From positions 6,300,321 to 6,364,320 of the forward strand of contig CM063109.1 in the NCBI GenBank assembly GCA_031841125.1: DNA of 64,000 bases, in the 5' to 3' direction. Origin of the DNA: Acanthococcus lagerstroemiae (Eukaryota > Arthropoda > Insecta > Hemiptera > Eriococcidae). The notes below the pieces were generated by a model. That model was given only the letters and a program-made list of their open reading frames with translations, was not told the origin of the DNA and searched no databases. Of this stretch, positions 22,879-35,814 are shown one piece after another. The number at the start of each line of letters is the position of its first letter. The first letter of the stretch is position 1. The translations under genes and the position numbers were made by a program.

Positions 22879-23369
22879 CTGTTGGAGTTTGTCTTCTCCT
22901 GGGTGCTTTTGGTCGCGATTTTAACGAAATATAACCTCATAGAGTCTTTTTTATTTTTATTTTGTACACTTAAGCCTTCTCATCACGGCAAGGTATCACC
23001 CAAGAGGAGAGGGTTTCAAATGAGTTTTAGGAATCTTCAACAAATCTTATTGGAAGAACCTTAAGGAGTCTTGAACAATTTTTGGAGAGTCTTAAGCGTT
23101 TTTTGTGTTCCGTATTATTTTATTTTTGTTGGAAAGCACTCTGGTTTTTTTTTGGTGTGGGGGTGGGGGTAGTTTTTAAAGTAGTTTCCACCTGAAATTT
23201 AAACCATGTGTGATAGTGATGCTGCTATTGATGACACAGTACATTGAAGAATCATCTAAAATTGTGACTAAGCATATGTGATATTGACACTGAAGACATA
23301 ATATTAATATAGTGGAGAATAGGCTCAAGCAAAGACCAGTTTATATGTTGGAACACGTCTTCATCTGAT

Positions 23370-23755
23370 TTTCCTCTTTCACCAATGTGAGCTATCTGCG
23401 TTGAGGTCATCAGCCATATCGTACTCTACGCTCCGGGATGGTAGACTCAAGAGATCATCTTTAAATCTGTTTCTAGAGTGGATCATCTATACATAATATT
23501 TTTCCTCTTTTTTACCATTGTAAAAGCTATCTGCGTTGATGTTATCAGCCATATCGTACCTTACACTCCAGGATGGTAGACTCAAGGGATGGTCCTCAAA
23601 TCTGTTTCTAGAGTGGATCATATATTTTTCCTCTTTTACCATGGTAAAAGCTATCTGCGTTGATGTTATCAGCCATATCGTACCTTACGCTCCAGGATGG
23701 TAGACTCGAGAGATTGTCCTCAGTTTGTTTTTAGAATAGAATTCCGCATTCTGGC
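23370..23755 (+). repeat. Three-copy tandem repeat, period about 124-135 bp
   Basis: GCTATCTGCGTTGA recurs at 23391, 23526 and 23650, each followed by ATCAGCCATATCGTAC and CAGGATGGTAGACTC (CGGGATGG in the first). Differences between copies are small. No coding sequence recognised. Confidence 0.85.
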
Positions 23756-23759
23756 CAAC

Positions 23760-26700
23760 ATCAACCGTGTACTATTGAATCATTCTCGAGGTGACTGTTT
23801 CAAGTAACATGAAACATACGACGAGAGTGAGAATGAATTCGTTGTTTTTCATCGCTGCACCAGTTCATCTCCTTGAGCAGCGGCGCTGATTACATCATTT
23901 AAGTCTATCCTTTATGCTGGTTACATAACACTGACAAATGAGTGTTTTATATGTACGTATTGCTTACTATTTCTTTCATTCTTTATTTTGAGTAAAATCA
24001 GCGAAACTATTTAAACTATATTATTGTAGCTTTTTATCCTATGTAAACAACCTTGGCTACTTTTCTTTCATATGTAAATTACCTTATTCGTCCGCATGGT
24101 TGTCACTCAGCGGAAAATTATTTACCAGCGACTATAATTGTTTCTTATTACCGCTCATTACTCACCTACATGCCGCACAAGCGCTAGTATTATTATTGTA
24201 TTAGCATACAAGCGAACTGGAAGAGGATAGTATCTCGTGTCGTGCTTGGGAAAAAATGATCCGTAATGATGCAGATTATTCTGGAAGATAGCGATGTCGG
24301 CAACAACGTCGACTCGCTCCTCTGAATCTCAATTTTAACTAGTGTTGGACATATGAGATGTGTACAAACTATCGTTGTCGTCCGATGTGCTGGCGAAAAT
24401 GCACGTCGTTATTTCGAATAACGCGCTCCAAAATGGCCTCCGGAAAAGCCCGCTAAAGTTGAACGCAAAATCGGCCAACCGAACAGACGTCGAAAGTTCA
24501 GGCGAGTCGGATAAGCATCTCGGCGAGTGCACAACAAATTCGCCAAGTTAGCGCTGCCGCAAAATATAATTAGAGGAAGTCGCCGCGATTCGGTACATGT
24601 CTGCGTCGAGTTGAGTTCATGCTCGTATGGCTCCCAGTTCGGCTATTATGCCATCGTGAATAGATTTAGAAGTGGTGGAATAGCAGTGGTAGATCCAGCG
24701 GGGACAGGTCCTCCCAAATTACTGAGCTTCTTCCGCTGCCCTCGGGATTTTCTTGAAGAGAAAGCAAGTAGTTTTAAATTCAGGAGAAAACTGAAATGCG
24801 AGTCTGTATTTCTGTGTGAGGGACGGAGGTGAGGGGAAGAGATTCGAGGGACAAAACGTAGTGACCTCTTCTAATAACAATTTCTGGATCCATCTCTCTG
24901 TGGCTTGGGCAAATGAAGGATAATGAGTCCGACCCGCGCGTACAAAAAAGGCCAACGTAAAGGAGACGCCTAGAGGCTGAATATTCTTCAATATTACGTA
25001 TTTTCAAAGGCGTCGAAAGAGTAGCGTAGGGGCCACAGTTCACACTTGTGGTTACTGACTTTTTATAGCTTCTATTCTGTTTGGAATCCAATCCTAATAA
25101 GTACGGATGACAAGGGGGGGGGTGAGAGTTAGAAAGTTAGAAACCGAGTGTTACAATTGAAATTTCAGAAGAATCGGAGATAACCATACGCTGCACCGAT
25201 ACATTGATTGTCCTTTTACAAGCAGCTGAACCTTATCACTTGCCTCAACTGTGACAGTAACTGAAATTTTTCAGGAGAAATTAAGCCATTTATTTTTTCC
25301 AATGTGAAGGAAAATGGTAGTCCAGCTTATTTTCCCAGGTCATACACCGTTTCGTGTAAGCGAGCTGTCATTTTTACGATTTTTTTTTTGTTGAGTCTGG
25401 AAAGGGCCAGGAGTGGATCAACCCTTTCTGGCTTGGGAAGCAAGATAAAAATTGGTGCCTTATTCAGCAAGGTCTATCGTTTCGTAAAGGGAATTTCTTA
25501 GAGATTTCTGTTAACTTTTTTTCGTACCCCCCTCCCCCCCCCCCCGATGGCGCCCTTCTCTTCTTCACACCCTGGGCAAGTGCTTCCCATACTTACGTGT
25601 TAACCCGCCCCTGGAAAGGGCAAAATAATGTTAGTGTCTCCCAGCTTCACGAGTGGGGGCAAATGCTCCCTGTCCCCTTTCTTGGCTTCCGTGCCATTGT
25701 ACATTTTAGAGATCCTGAGTATCGAAATTGTACGTACTGACATCATTCTTGTATATATTAATTTTCTATGGAGTAGAAAAATGCCAAATAGATATGTATC
25801 GGCATAAATGTACCTAAGAAAGAGCGGGGTGATTATGTGCGGCCGGCAATTGTGCGTATGTTGGTTTTGCGACTTCAATGACGTCCGCGACCTTGAAATA
25901 TGGCATATGGCAACATGTAGCTTAAATGAGGTGTCTTATGTGACAAGAGTTCGTGTTGAATTTACTTAATTTTAATCCGCACAAAGTCAACATAAGGGAA
26001 TAAAATGAGTTGTTCGGGTATTCGACTGAAACGTACATTTTCTTAATCATAGGTATAAGTTTGTCAACGAAAATTTAGTTGGTAATTTTTCAGGTATTCA
26101 CATTTTTATAAAATTGGTATAATTGGGGTAATTGCACACATCATATAACCTTAATGGATGAACACTGAACACATAAGTAATAGAACATTCTGGGATACCA
26201 GTTGAAATGTTCATGTTACAGATATCAAGATCCTATGTACTCATAAGAACAAGATTTTTGACCTGGTTCGTAAAAATAAATGAAATCTCCGAAATTTTGA
26301 TAGTTACTTTTTTGTATTTTTTGGGTAAGAACAGCATATGTGCACAGTCACCCCACTAGAGCGCACAACTGTTCCAACAATTGAGGAATCGTGGCGTTTA
26401 ACGTTTCTTATTTTACAGTAAATTCTGGGTACGTAAGCCAAGGCATGGGAATTTTTCCAAAGACAAAAGGACTTTGACAGATGCATGTATGGAGATTCTC
26501 CAGGGAAAACCTTTTTCCTAGGTCAATTTACATTCAAGTAATAGCCATTTGCCCTTATGTAGGCACAATTACTGCATCGTTTCCTACTTGTAGAGACTAA
26601 CTATTAAAATCAGGTGGACATCATAGGCGCCAACAGGGAGAGGGCTTAACCCACCAAATACTCTAAAAGCCCACTTAATTACTACTACTACAGAAAAAGA

Positions 26701-27935
26701 CACAAACGAAAGAATTTTCAGCATTATCTTGGCAATCAATGCGACTCTTGAAAACTAATATACGACTTTAAAATTTCCTTTACACTTGCTTAAAATTCCA
26801 TGACACTCTTCAAAAAACTTTTATCAGGCTCTATAAGCGCAAATAACTTTTTAAGAATCAGGCGAGGCTAACATTTTTTTACTAGATTCGTTTGCAACTT
26901 GGTTCGTATAGTATAGCATAGCTCCGTTTTTTTTGTCAGTAGAACATTTGAGGCAAAAGACCTAGTTAGCAAACGTTCTGAAAGGACCACCATTTATAAG
27001 GGAAAAGTAAAAAGTTCGCACCCATTTAAGGAGCCTCCCTCTCAAAAAAAAGTCAGACAATCTTACCAAGACTACTTTTGTACGATAAAAAGGTCAAAGG
27101 TCGAGATTCTAGCAGGAGGTCTTAAAAAAATTTGTTGATTCTGCTGGGGTCCTCTTATGCGAAAAATTATTATTATTATTATTACAGGCTTCGTAGACAT
27201 AATGTACAGCACACTTAAAGCTATGTACACCGTCAGGTCAACGCACCATACACCTCCAAAGTCGCTCGAGAATTCTGGCAGAAGCCCCTTAAAACTTAAA
27301 AAACAAAACCAGACAATTACAAACAAAAAAAAAGAAAAAGATCAAACGATTTTACTAGGGGCCGCTTATTCGCAAAGAAATTGTACAATTTTGACAGTAG
27401 TCCTCCCAAAACGAAAGTTCAGATGTTCCAAAAAATCGAATGATTTTTTAGGATCGGTCTTTTTTATTGCACATTTACAATGGAGCAGGGACAAATTTAT
27501 AGTTCCTAAATAGCTTGAAAAAGCTGGAACAATAAAGAGGTAAAAATTGAAAGGGCGGTGATGGAAACGTGCTAACTTGGAATTCTGTGATCTGAGATAC
27601 CCTCATTTCAAGTTTCATAAACAAGTCCTTGATAGGAAATGTTCCCAGCTACTTCCTGAAAATTTTGTCGCTGAAAATACATCTTTCAGCTTCCAGATCC
27701 TGTGTTTACTTTGTTCTAAAACTCTCTTATTCTACTTTTATAATCAGTTGAAAGTGGAAAGGAATTAGCACGTTTTCTTTGCCGGTGTTTTTTCTCCCAA
27801 ATGAAGTCCGCAGACTGCGTTATAAAGCTGGAAAAACTAATAATTAAGAATGATAAAGCAGAACTTTATACAACATTTCAAGATATAAGTCGTGAAAGAG
27901 TAAAAGATTTCCACTTTTGATTCGTTGACAAAATA
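23760..27935. other. No recognisable gene
   Basis: Nothing is recognised except simple sequence: C-runs near 25530-25545, an ATT microsatellite at 27167-27183 and A-runs. A CpG-rich patch at 24290-24650 has frames of 63 and 101 codons without known domains; it may be host sequence, but no splice signals or homology support an exon. Confidence 0.4.
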
Positions 27936-28597
27936 ATATGGACGCTGTTAAGCGACACAGAACCAAGCGACCATTTCTTGACAAAATTAGTTATTAGTAT
28001 CGTTCCTCTTTTCATTTGCTGTCACCCGCCCTGGAACCGCCCCTTCGAGCACTACCTCAGGGACATCGGAGAGCCTCTTAGAGCTGCCTCAGCCCTCTTC
28101 TCTTGCCGGGAATCGGCCTAGGTCAACTGCGCTATCTTCCTGTCGAATACCCGTTTCACTAGCCCCGTGGTTTATGACGGTGAGTTTAACGAGCACCGGC
28201 GGATAGCGCCTTACCCATTTACAACTTTCAGATACTGGTGACCGATGACACACCTCTCGGAAGCCTCTGCTGTAAGTGGTTGTGACTCTGTGTACGTTAT
28301 CAGAATGCGGTGTTAGAATGTGTAACGAGTTCTTTCTTGCATCACTGATAATGATGCCGGCGTTGGAAATCGAACTCGGTGCCTTCGGGTTAGGAAGCCG
28401 AGTTCTCACCGAAAGAGCGTAAAAAGTAGAATTTTTCAAAATTGGCCTCCGATTCAAAAATATGTACTCACGTTGAAAAAAGCTTATCAGTAAACGCTAG
28501 GTCATATAGTTTCTACGTGGCTCTTGAACTTCGAATCACGTGTTCTCAAAAAACATATTTTGTTGCTTGGTTCGGTCTCGCTTAACAGCGTCAATAT
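27936..28597. mobile_element. MITE with ATATGGACGCTGTTAAGCGA-type termini, carrying a SINE
   Basis: The left end ATATGGACGCTGTTAAGCGA and the right end (reverse complement ATATTGACGCTGTTAAGCGA) form inverted repeats of roughly 35 bp. The internal part (TTAGTATCGTT, CACGTTGAAAAAAGC.TATCAGT.AACGCTA) is shared with the spacer of the inverted repeat at 4758-5180. A SINE on the minus strand divides the element at about 28003-28417. No transposase. Confidence 0.75.
28003..28417 (-). mobile_element. tRNA-derived SINE with a different head
   Basis: On the minus strand the 5' end reads GGTGAGAACTCGG, then a B-box-like GAGTTCGATTTCC, followed by about 200 bases unlike the other SINEs here. It then has the shared body and tail (GACCTAGGCCG, GAGAAGAGGGCTGAGGCAGC, GAGGTAGTGCTCGAA). 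So this copy has the common tail joined to a different tRNA-like head. It is inserted in the MITE at 27936-28597. Confidence 0.65.
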
Positions 28598-28599
28598 GA

Positions 28600-30092
28600 A
28601 TCTTACACTTTGTGGCAACAAAAGTAAAAAGCCCGATGAATGCGACAATGGCTCTGATAAGAAGGAAAGTACTGTACACACACATAAATCCCAGGTTTTC
28701 TAGGGTGTGCTCGAGAACTTTGTGGCACTCTCTACGGGCGTGGAATGCACCTAACGTCCTGAAATTTCAACCACTGATTTTAGACTGTAAAAAAGAGCAA
28801 TCTCCGATCAAGCTCTCACTTGCCGACTCGAATTAGTACGTTTCCGTCACCGCCCTTTCAATTGGTGAAAAACGAAGAAATAACAGCTGGCAAAGATTTG
28901 AAAAAACGATGAAGGGCTAAATTTTATGCGTGGAGTTAATTTTGAAAAAGAGCAGAGCTAGCAAAGAGCCCGAGGCTGAAATGGACGTTAAGGGTTAGGT
29001 AAGGTGAATAAGAACGACAGAATGGTAATATTCCTCCAAACCCTCGCCTCTCTTATGTACGCTTATGACAGGCTCATTTGAGCCACTGCCATTTTTTGTA
29101 AAACATCTCTGGTTTCAATAATTTCCTCTGATAGGGCCAATTGCCGCCATATTGTCTCTTCCATGTATCTATGCTTGTTTCTACCCAGAAAAGGAACTGC
29201 GAGTCGGAGTATTTGTAATGTCTTAACGATTGTACATAAAGAGTTCTGCGTCCACGTTAATTAATTTTTACGATATTATGCAAAAAGGGAATAGTATTCA
29301 ACGCGGATAGTAGTGATCACACGGATAGTCACGGTCATGGATCGGGTGTTCTGGTGCCGACTTATCGTTCACGTGGAAACAATAATAATTTGTAACCATC
29401 CTCTTCGGATCTCCATTTCTTTCTTACAATCGTCTCGGTTCTTCTACGACTCCAATTACTTCAAACAGTTTTCGGTACACGCATCGAGTAGACAGCTTCT
29501 TAAACGTTTATCAGCATCCGTAATTACAGTGTTTTGTGACTCGTGTCCCTTCATAATGCGACGTATGCAATTCAAATAACGTATTCGTATGCGGTACACG
29601 TTATCAAATTGAGCAGGAAAAACAGTTTTGATTTCAATGGCGACTATTTTCGTCTAGAAATCATCGCTTTGAAGTTCTAGGTCAAATGTTTTCGGAAATG
29701 AAGAACTGTTGTTTACTTTTTTTTATTTTAATGTGTAAGTGTGGGCGAGTGAACGTATATTTTTCAACAATAATGTCTGTAGATGCCATTGAATAGTTCG
29801 CTGCATTATATTGAATGGGGAATTTTGTCGCAATTTTAGTAGTCGGGGATAGTCGCCTTTCATATTAAACAGCATAGTTCATCACAATTGCTATAATATT
29901 ATGCTGCGTACGTGCCATTTACGCGTCGAAGAAATTCGGGAAATATCAATTACAGGTGAAAACTCTTTAAATGGTTCCTCATTAATTTCTTTTCAGGAAA
30001 AGTCTTGTATCTTTCTTTTCCGTAACTATCTTCAAATTGCTCTAAATGAAGAGTTAAAATAACTCTTCATTTTACATGCATTAACACAGACG
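28600..30092. other. No recognisable gene
   Basis: Short frames of 74 and 88 codons show no domain. No RNA gene or clear repeat seen. Confidence 0.4.
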
Positions 30093-30101
30093 TTAAGAAG
30101 T

Positions 30102-30322
30102 TGGGTCTAGTTGGCCGAGTGGATAGCGCGCTGGTCTCGGAATCCGAAAGTCCCAGGTTCGAGCCCACGTAGCAACTCGCTACTTTTCGACCTAGGCCGG
30201 TTTTTCGGCAAGACGAGAAGAGGGTTAAGGCAGCCCTAACAGCCTCCCCGAGGTCTCTGAAGTAATGCTCGAAGAGGCGGACTCCAGGGCTCGGGTTGAG
30301 AGGAAAAATTAGAAAAGAGGTC
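30102..30322 (+). mobile_element. tRNA-derived SINE with A and B boxes
   Basis: The head GGTCTAGTTGGCCGAGTGG (A box) is followed by CCCAGGTTCGAGCCC (B box) at the normal tRNA spacing, so the internal pol III promoter looks intact. The 3' part does not fold back to a tRNA acceptor stem; it runs into the SINE body and ends TTAGAAAAGAGG. TTAAGAAG (30093-30100) and TTAAGGAG (30323-30330) are a possible one-mismatch target duplication. This is the most complete SINE in the window. Confidence 0.8.
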
Positions 30323-30330
30323 TTAAGGAG

Positions 30331-31017
30331 GAAAGCATAGATTTTTTGATATTTTCGTCATCTCACCGTCTTCAGCAAACACGACAGAAACGCCCCCTTT
30401 TCCTCAATATCTAATGTACCTACTCCTGGAAGTATTCTTCTCCCCTTCCCCTATCCTGAAATATCAAATTTTGAATTTGTGTTTTTCAGTATCAAAAATG
30501 ACTTTTCTATAATAAACTTTAAAAAACTTCGAATCATCGAGATATCAGCTGGAGAGGTTTCAAAGTCGTTGAATTCTATTTTGATACAGGTTTGGCTGTA
30601 AATTCAAAATTGTGGTACCAGGCTAGTGGAGTTCACCGGTTTTATGATGTGCATTAAAAATTTCGTCTCGTAGGTTTAAGGGTTTCTGAATTAATTCTTG
30701 GTAACAAGTTAATTGCAACCCGAAAGCTGTGACACCTGGAGGAGGTAGGCAGGTTGGAACCTAAAGTGCTATCAGGAAAATCCCATTATGTCGATCCAAC
30801 TTTTCATTTGTTTATCCCTTCTTCATGTTTTCTACCTCTTCTCTCGTTCTTCCAGCCTCTACACAAGACCCAACATCTATTATCACCGGCCGGAATCTTC
30901 GGAATTTGACCAGTACTCTGGGATGCCGGTAGCTTATACGGCCAATCCGCTCTTAAGGGTGGGGGCTGAAAGTTGTATGAAATGCAGTATATATAGTATA
31001 TCGTTTCTTAGGAAATC
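30331..31017. other. No recognisable gene
   Basis: AT-rich, with short frames only. The frame at 30788-31099 is partly LINE sequence at its 3' end and is not taken as a gene. Confidence 0.45.
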
Positions 31018-31730
31018 AGGTGTGATAATACTGGGGGAGACGGTTAGAAATGAGTTTACTGATGACACTGCAATGGTGGAAAAAGTAAAGAAGGACTAAA
31101 GAAAACACTCTAAAAAATTTGGATAAAAGATTAAAAGTAAAATATAAAATGAAGATAAATAAACATCAAACAAAAGTGATAGGAGTCAGTAAATAACATC
31201 CAATAAATATAGAAATAAGAGGAGAAAGACTAAAGGAGGTAAAGGAATTTAAATACTTTGGTAGTCTGATAACGTAAGATGGTAGAAGTAAAACGGAAAT
31301 CAAGAGTAGAATAGAACAAGCTACTAAGAGAGCTTTTTTTCAAAAAAGAGACCTATTTAGGGCAAATAAGCAAATATAGATTTAAAAGTAAGACTGAGAT
31401 TTCGTTAAATGTATATTTGGAGATAGCATTGTATGGATGTGTGACCTGGACAACAGGAACACGAGAAAGCAACATGATAGAAGCTTTTGAAATGTGGTGT
31501 TATCGGAGAATGTTGAAAATCAAATGGACAGAAAAGATCAGGAATGAGGAAGTATTGAGGCGAATAGGAGGGAAAAGAGAAATTGGAATGTAATCGTAAA
31601 GAGAAGAGTTAAAATTATAGGTCATAATATAAGACATTCAGGGAAATTGTTATTATTGCTAGGGAATGGTTGAGGGAAAGAACTGGAAAGGAGGCAAAGA
31701 ATGAGCTATGAGGAACAGACAATAGAAGAT
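31018..31730 (+). pseudogene. RTE-like LINE 3' coding fragment
   Basis: Starts with a reverse transcriptase catalytic region reading LGETVRNEFTDDTAMVEK (FTDD at 31054-31065 in place of the usual FADD). It continues through EFKYFGSLIT, KSRIEQATKRAF, and a frameshifted ALYGCVTWTTG.RESNMIEAFEMWCYRRMLKIKWTEKI near 31420-31550. Many stops. It is tail-to-tail with the minus-strand LINE at 31740-32660. Confidence 0.75.
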
Positions 31731-31739
31731 TTTTTTTTA

Positions 31740-32660
31740 ATTATTAGACTTACAACTCAGTGTCTCTTATGTACTGTACATTACATTTAATATCGATAGG
31801 CGGGTGAATCCGCGCCGCCACAGGCTCAGCACTCAGACAGCCCATTTTTGGGCATAAGCATTGCTCAGTTCAGACCATTTTTCCCTGTTTTTGGTTATAG
31901 AGAACCAGTTTGGGCTGGCAATCTGATCAATCTCATCTGCCTATCGCGTCACTGGCCTCCCCAGTCTGCGGTTTTCTTTGACGAGTCCAAAACCTTACCC
32001 TTTTATTCCATTTCGAGTTGGATTCTGTGGCGAGATGGCCCGCGTATTTAAATTTAAGTGTTTTGATAATACTCCGCTGATTTAGCCTTAGACTTACCAA
32101 AGATGTCCGCTATTCGAACATGGTCTTTTTTTTTTAACTTTTAAAATGCTTCTAAGCATTGCGTTTTGAGTTGTTTGTATTTATTGTGCCTGTTTTTTAG
32201 TACAGACTACGTACGTCAAAACCGGGACAACTGTACTTTCGAAAATTCTTATTTTACTTTTCAATTTCATGTTACCTTTCAGTAACAGTCTTTGTGCCCA
32301 AAACGCTCTCCATGCATTTGCTCTTCTGATTTTAATTTCGTTTTCAGTTTTGTTGACGAACGATACCACTTGGCCCAGATATTTATACTCGGAGACCACC
32401 TCGATAAGTTTGTTAGAGATTTTGATTTCGCCGAAGGGGATTATGTTGATTAAAATTTTTGTTTTAGTGAAGTTGATGGGAGCCCTACTTTCTCGCTCTC
32501 TCTCCTCAGGTCTTCTGCCGTACTCCGCAGTTCTTCTGCATTTTTTGCAGTGATAACAATATCATCTGCGAACCGGAGGTTATTCAAATTTTTGGATTTA
32601 TCAAAGTAGAGCTGTCTCCCTTTTTTTGTAATAGAATTATTTCTGATGAGTACCACTGGT
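31740..32660 (-). pseudogene. RTE-like LINE 3' half, minus strand
   Basis: On the minus strand: a LNNLRFADDIVITAKNAEELRS catalytic region (FADD at 32561-32572), then EYKYLGQVVSF, EIKIRRANAWRAFWAQ, LKSKIRIFESTVVPVLTY, and near the end ASPNWFSITKNREKWSELSNAYAQKW in shifted frames. The 3' tail is A-rich (AATTAAAAAAAAA on the minus strand, about 31730-31743). The endonuclease and front of the reverse transcriptase are absent. The protein style resembles the element at 49738-51052. Confidence 0.75.
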
Positions 32661-32699
32661 TCGGTGAGCGACCTGAGGAGAGAATGCAGTTAGATATTG

Positions 32700-32905
32700 A
32701 GGCCAATGGACGCACTAGGGTATCCCAGCATTTTCAGAGCCTCGTTCTCTAGACCAGAACAGACAATAAAGGATACAAAATGTAAATCCTTCTCAGAGAT
32801 GAAAAGATTAGCGCAGGAGAGAAAAAAGTGGAGAGACGCAACCTTACTGGTCGAGAGATTAAGGAATATAACGACCTTAGCTTTCAACAATCGCTGTAGG
32901 GAGTT
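32700..32905 (+). pseudogene. LINE 3' coding fragment
   Basis: Plus-strand reading DTKCKSFSEMKRLAQERKKWRDATLLVERLRN (about 32768-32863), a typical last segment of an RTE-type ORF. Shares a block with 11330-11430, so both derive from one family. It abuts the minus-strand LINE. Confidence 0.55.
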
Positions 32906-32919
32906 CTGTCAATGATTTC

Positions 32920-34920
32920 CTTCTAATTTGATGGCTGTAGCCCCTACATAGGGAAGGAGCTATAAATTAGGGATTTAAAAACGTGTAATATGAGTGTGAT
33001 TTCAGTGATTCGGAGTAGAATATCATTATCAAATAAAAATTACTATTAAATTTTAATTTGAAAAAATAATTTTTAAATTTATATAAAGCTAATAATGAAT
33101 TTATTAAAAATTATTTTTAGGTATATTTGACTTTCTTGAAGTCCCAAATGATCCTCTCTTTGCGCTATTCACCATCTTGAAAGAATAACTCCCAAGTACA
33201 GAAATATTTACCTCCTTTTTTCTTCTCCAATCTGAGGCAGCATAGCAAGAACACTCCCTCGCAGTGATGGCTTTACTTTCGAGGGTCCAAAGTTTTGCCA
33301 GTTCAACGCTATTAACATGCATACGACAGCGTAAAGCATTATTTTGAATACTCAATTTATGTCCTTTCTGTATAGATACAAAAAGTTACAGTCGATCTCG
33401 AGTTATATTAGATTTTTTGGGCATTGCTCGGGATTCCCGAGATACTTTTATCCTATTATGCATACTTATTTGTAAAATTTACACGTGTCAGTGCTCCCCA
33501 CATCAACTAAAACCTCCTTTTCCCGTTTCCGAGAAGCCTTTTTGCCCCAGTCCACTTCTAATTATTTAGGCCATATTAGGTTAGCTAAAGCTTAGACTTC
33601 AATTTCAAAGATTCAACTTCCTTTTCTGCTTAATCTTGGATTTATGGATGTCTGATAGGATGAAATTAATCTGATAATTGATCCTCACGTATTGAATTAA
33701 GAATTCACGCACCTTTCTCGCTTTTACGATTAGGCATCGATTTTTCACGAATTATAGCGGTTCTATGAAAAGAGAAAACTAGTGGCGTAAGTAAAGAGGA
33801 GGGGTGAATATGGGGATACATCTATTTCCACAGCTCGTTTACAGCTCAAATGGTTCGAAAACTTAAGAATACCACAGTTTTACTCACAAAATTCATCTAC
33901 CCTCGTAGCAACGCGTCCACCCTGGGGAAAGTTTTCTATTTATGCTACTTGGAGAGAACGTTTAATTATTCACCGAAATCGCAGTTGTCTCTAAAGTAAG
34001 CATACCTATTTGGTACTTGGCAGTCACTCGATCTTCTAACCTTGGGATATAAACTCATTCTCAAATCTTATTTCCATCAATCCTAATGCAATATACGTGC
34101 AAGGTTATCGCGTTCGATCTTAATCTATTGGCAACATTTTTGTTAAAATGGTTGCAGATGAACTGTGCATGAAAAAAAATGAAGAGCCGTCATAAGCTTG
34201 CCACTATTACGCAATTATTGGTTATCCAAAGACGAAAGGAAATTAATTACAATTTTATATATTACATAACATAATAGGTACACGATATTGCCTAGATGCA
34301 CACAAGAAGATGCACCTCATTCAGTGCATCACGAGATCAATGAATATTTGGTGGTTACATCAGCGCTAACTTAATAATAGTGTTTGTAAATTAATTATAG
34401 GCGTTCATAATTTTTTCGCATTTTTCCGTTTCCTTTCTTTCACGGTCAAGTCTTAAAATAGATTCAACTTTTTTTTTACAAACGTTGAATTTTGTGAGAG
34501 ACTTCGTTTTCTAAAGTTGTAATTAGTCGTTGAAAAACCGAGAGCGCTGGTGTCTCAATGTAGGTGGTGCATTTAGGTCCCGAAAGCTATTTCGTTTAAT
34601 TGGTGATGTTTATACACCAGAAAATTGATATATTAACAGTGGAGGTTCCAAGTAAATTAATCGTAGAACCTTGCGGAGTGCGGACTTCGTATAAGTTAGA
34701 GAATTTTTATCTCATCTGTTAACCGGATATATCGGTATATCGTTTTCCTACGTCTGCACTTCCTGATTACGCGATGAAGCGCATTTCGTGTTTTCGCTGA
34801 CGGAAAAAATATCCTGTCAGTTATAGGGGATTTCAAAAATCATTGGATTATCTTCCATATTATTCCGAACTTAAGGAGATACTGAGGAATCTTGTGCGAG
34901 GAAAACAGATTGCATATCCG
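32920..34920. other. No recognisable gene
   Basis: AT-rich; a noncoding repeat-like stretch near 33770-33925. No exon, RNA gene or transposon end recognised. Confidence 0.4.
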
Positions 34921-35188
34921 CCCGATGCGCTAAAACGCACCAGTTACTTACGGAAAAGTTACCCTTTTGTAACTTTTTGATTACCCGAGTAACTGAAGAA
35001 TTTCCGCGGGTAACTGACGGGTAACTACAGGGGTACATGGGTAACTAGAAGGTTACCAGTTATCTATCACATAAACGGAGCGATCTGTTTGGCTGAATGA
35101 CAGTTTATAGGTAGTCTGAGGGCAACCGAGGGTTACAAAAGGGTAACTTTCCCGCGGGTAACTTGAGGAGAACTGATTACGCATCGGG
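34921..35188. repeat. GTAAC-rich inverted-repeat element, copy 2
   Basis: Bounded by CCCGATGCGC (34921-34930) and ACGCATCGGG (35179-35188), nearly perfect inverted termini. The interior holds repeated GGGTAAC/GTTACC motifs, but the middle (around 35060-35115) is diverged. Same family as 5159-5397 and 52588-52841. Confidence 0.75.
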
Positions 35189-35814
35189 CCTCTATCCTAA
35201 TTTCTAACGGTTGTGTATTGATGGTTGCTAAACTGATAAACCTAAACCGACACAAATAATGACGGACTCAAAACAATCTTCATAGAGGTACCAACGAACA
35301 GGTAATACAGTCCACACTTAAAACTACTATGATTAAACCTGAAAATAAAGAGTAAATCATCTAGATATGTTCTCATGAACATATTAATACTCCCAGAGTG
35401 ATAATGAAATTCTTTAGAGCTTATGTCCGACCCCCTGTAACATTTTATGAACAACCGACCAAAAAGAAGAAGAGACCCATTGCCTATAAGGTATGCATCT
35501 GTGTATCGTCGGTACCTACTTTCTATTTACCGCATGCTAACGTGCTCATTTCAAAATTGGATGTGAGTCGAAAAACGCAGACATCCTACGGGGAGTCCTG
35601 GGCAAAGCCACAACTGGTTCAACAAAACTTATTCCACGGGAGAGAGTGCCACGATCTTGAGAAGCAGTTACCTAAATCATACTTGGAATACTCCGGAATT
35701 CCGAGGCGGAATTGAAAGATGAACTGAAATAAAAACTAATCCATCTCTCTCAGCTTTTCCCCGACCCTCGTACAAAGTACTTACTCCATTACACGAATCG
35801 CGGACTTGCGGTAA

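Noticed and set aside
30103..30180. A functional tRNA gene (Leu/Ser type)
   Set aside because: A and B boxes fit, but no acceptor stem closes and the sequence runs into the SINE body seen in other copies.
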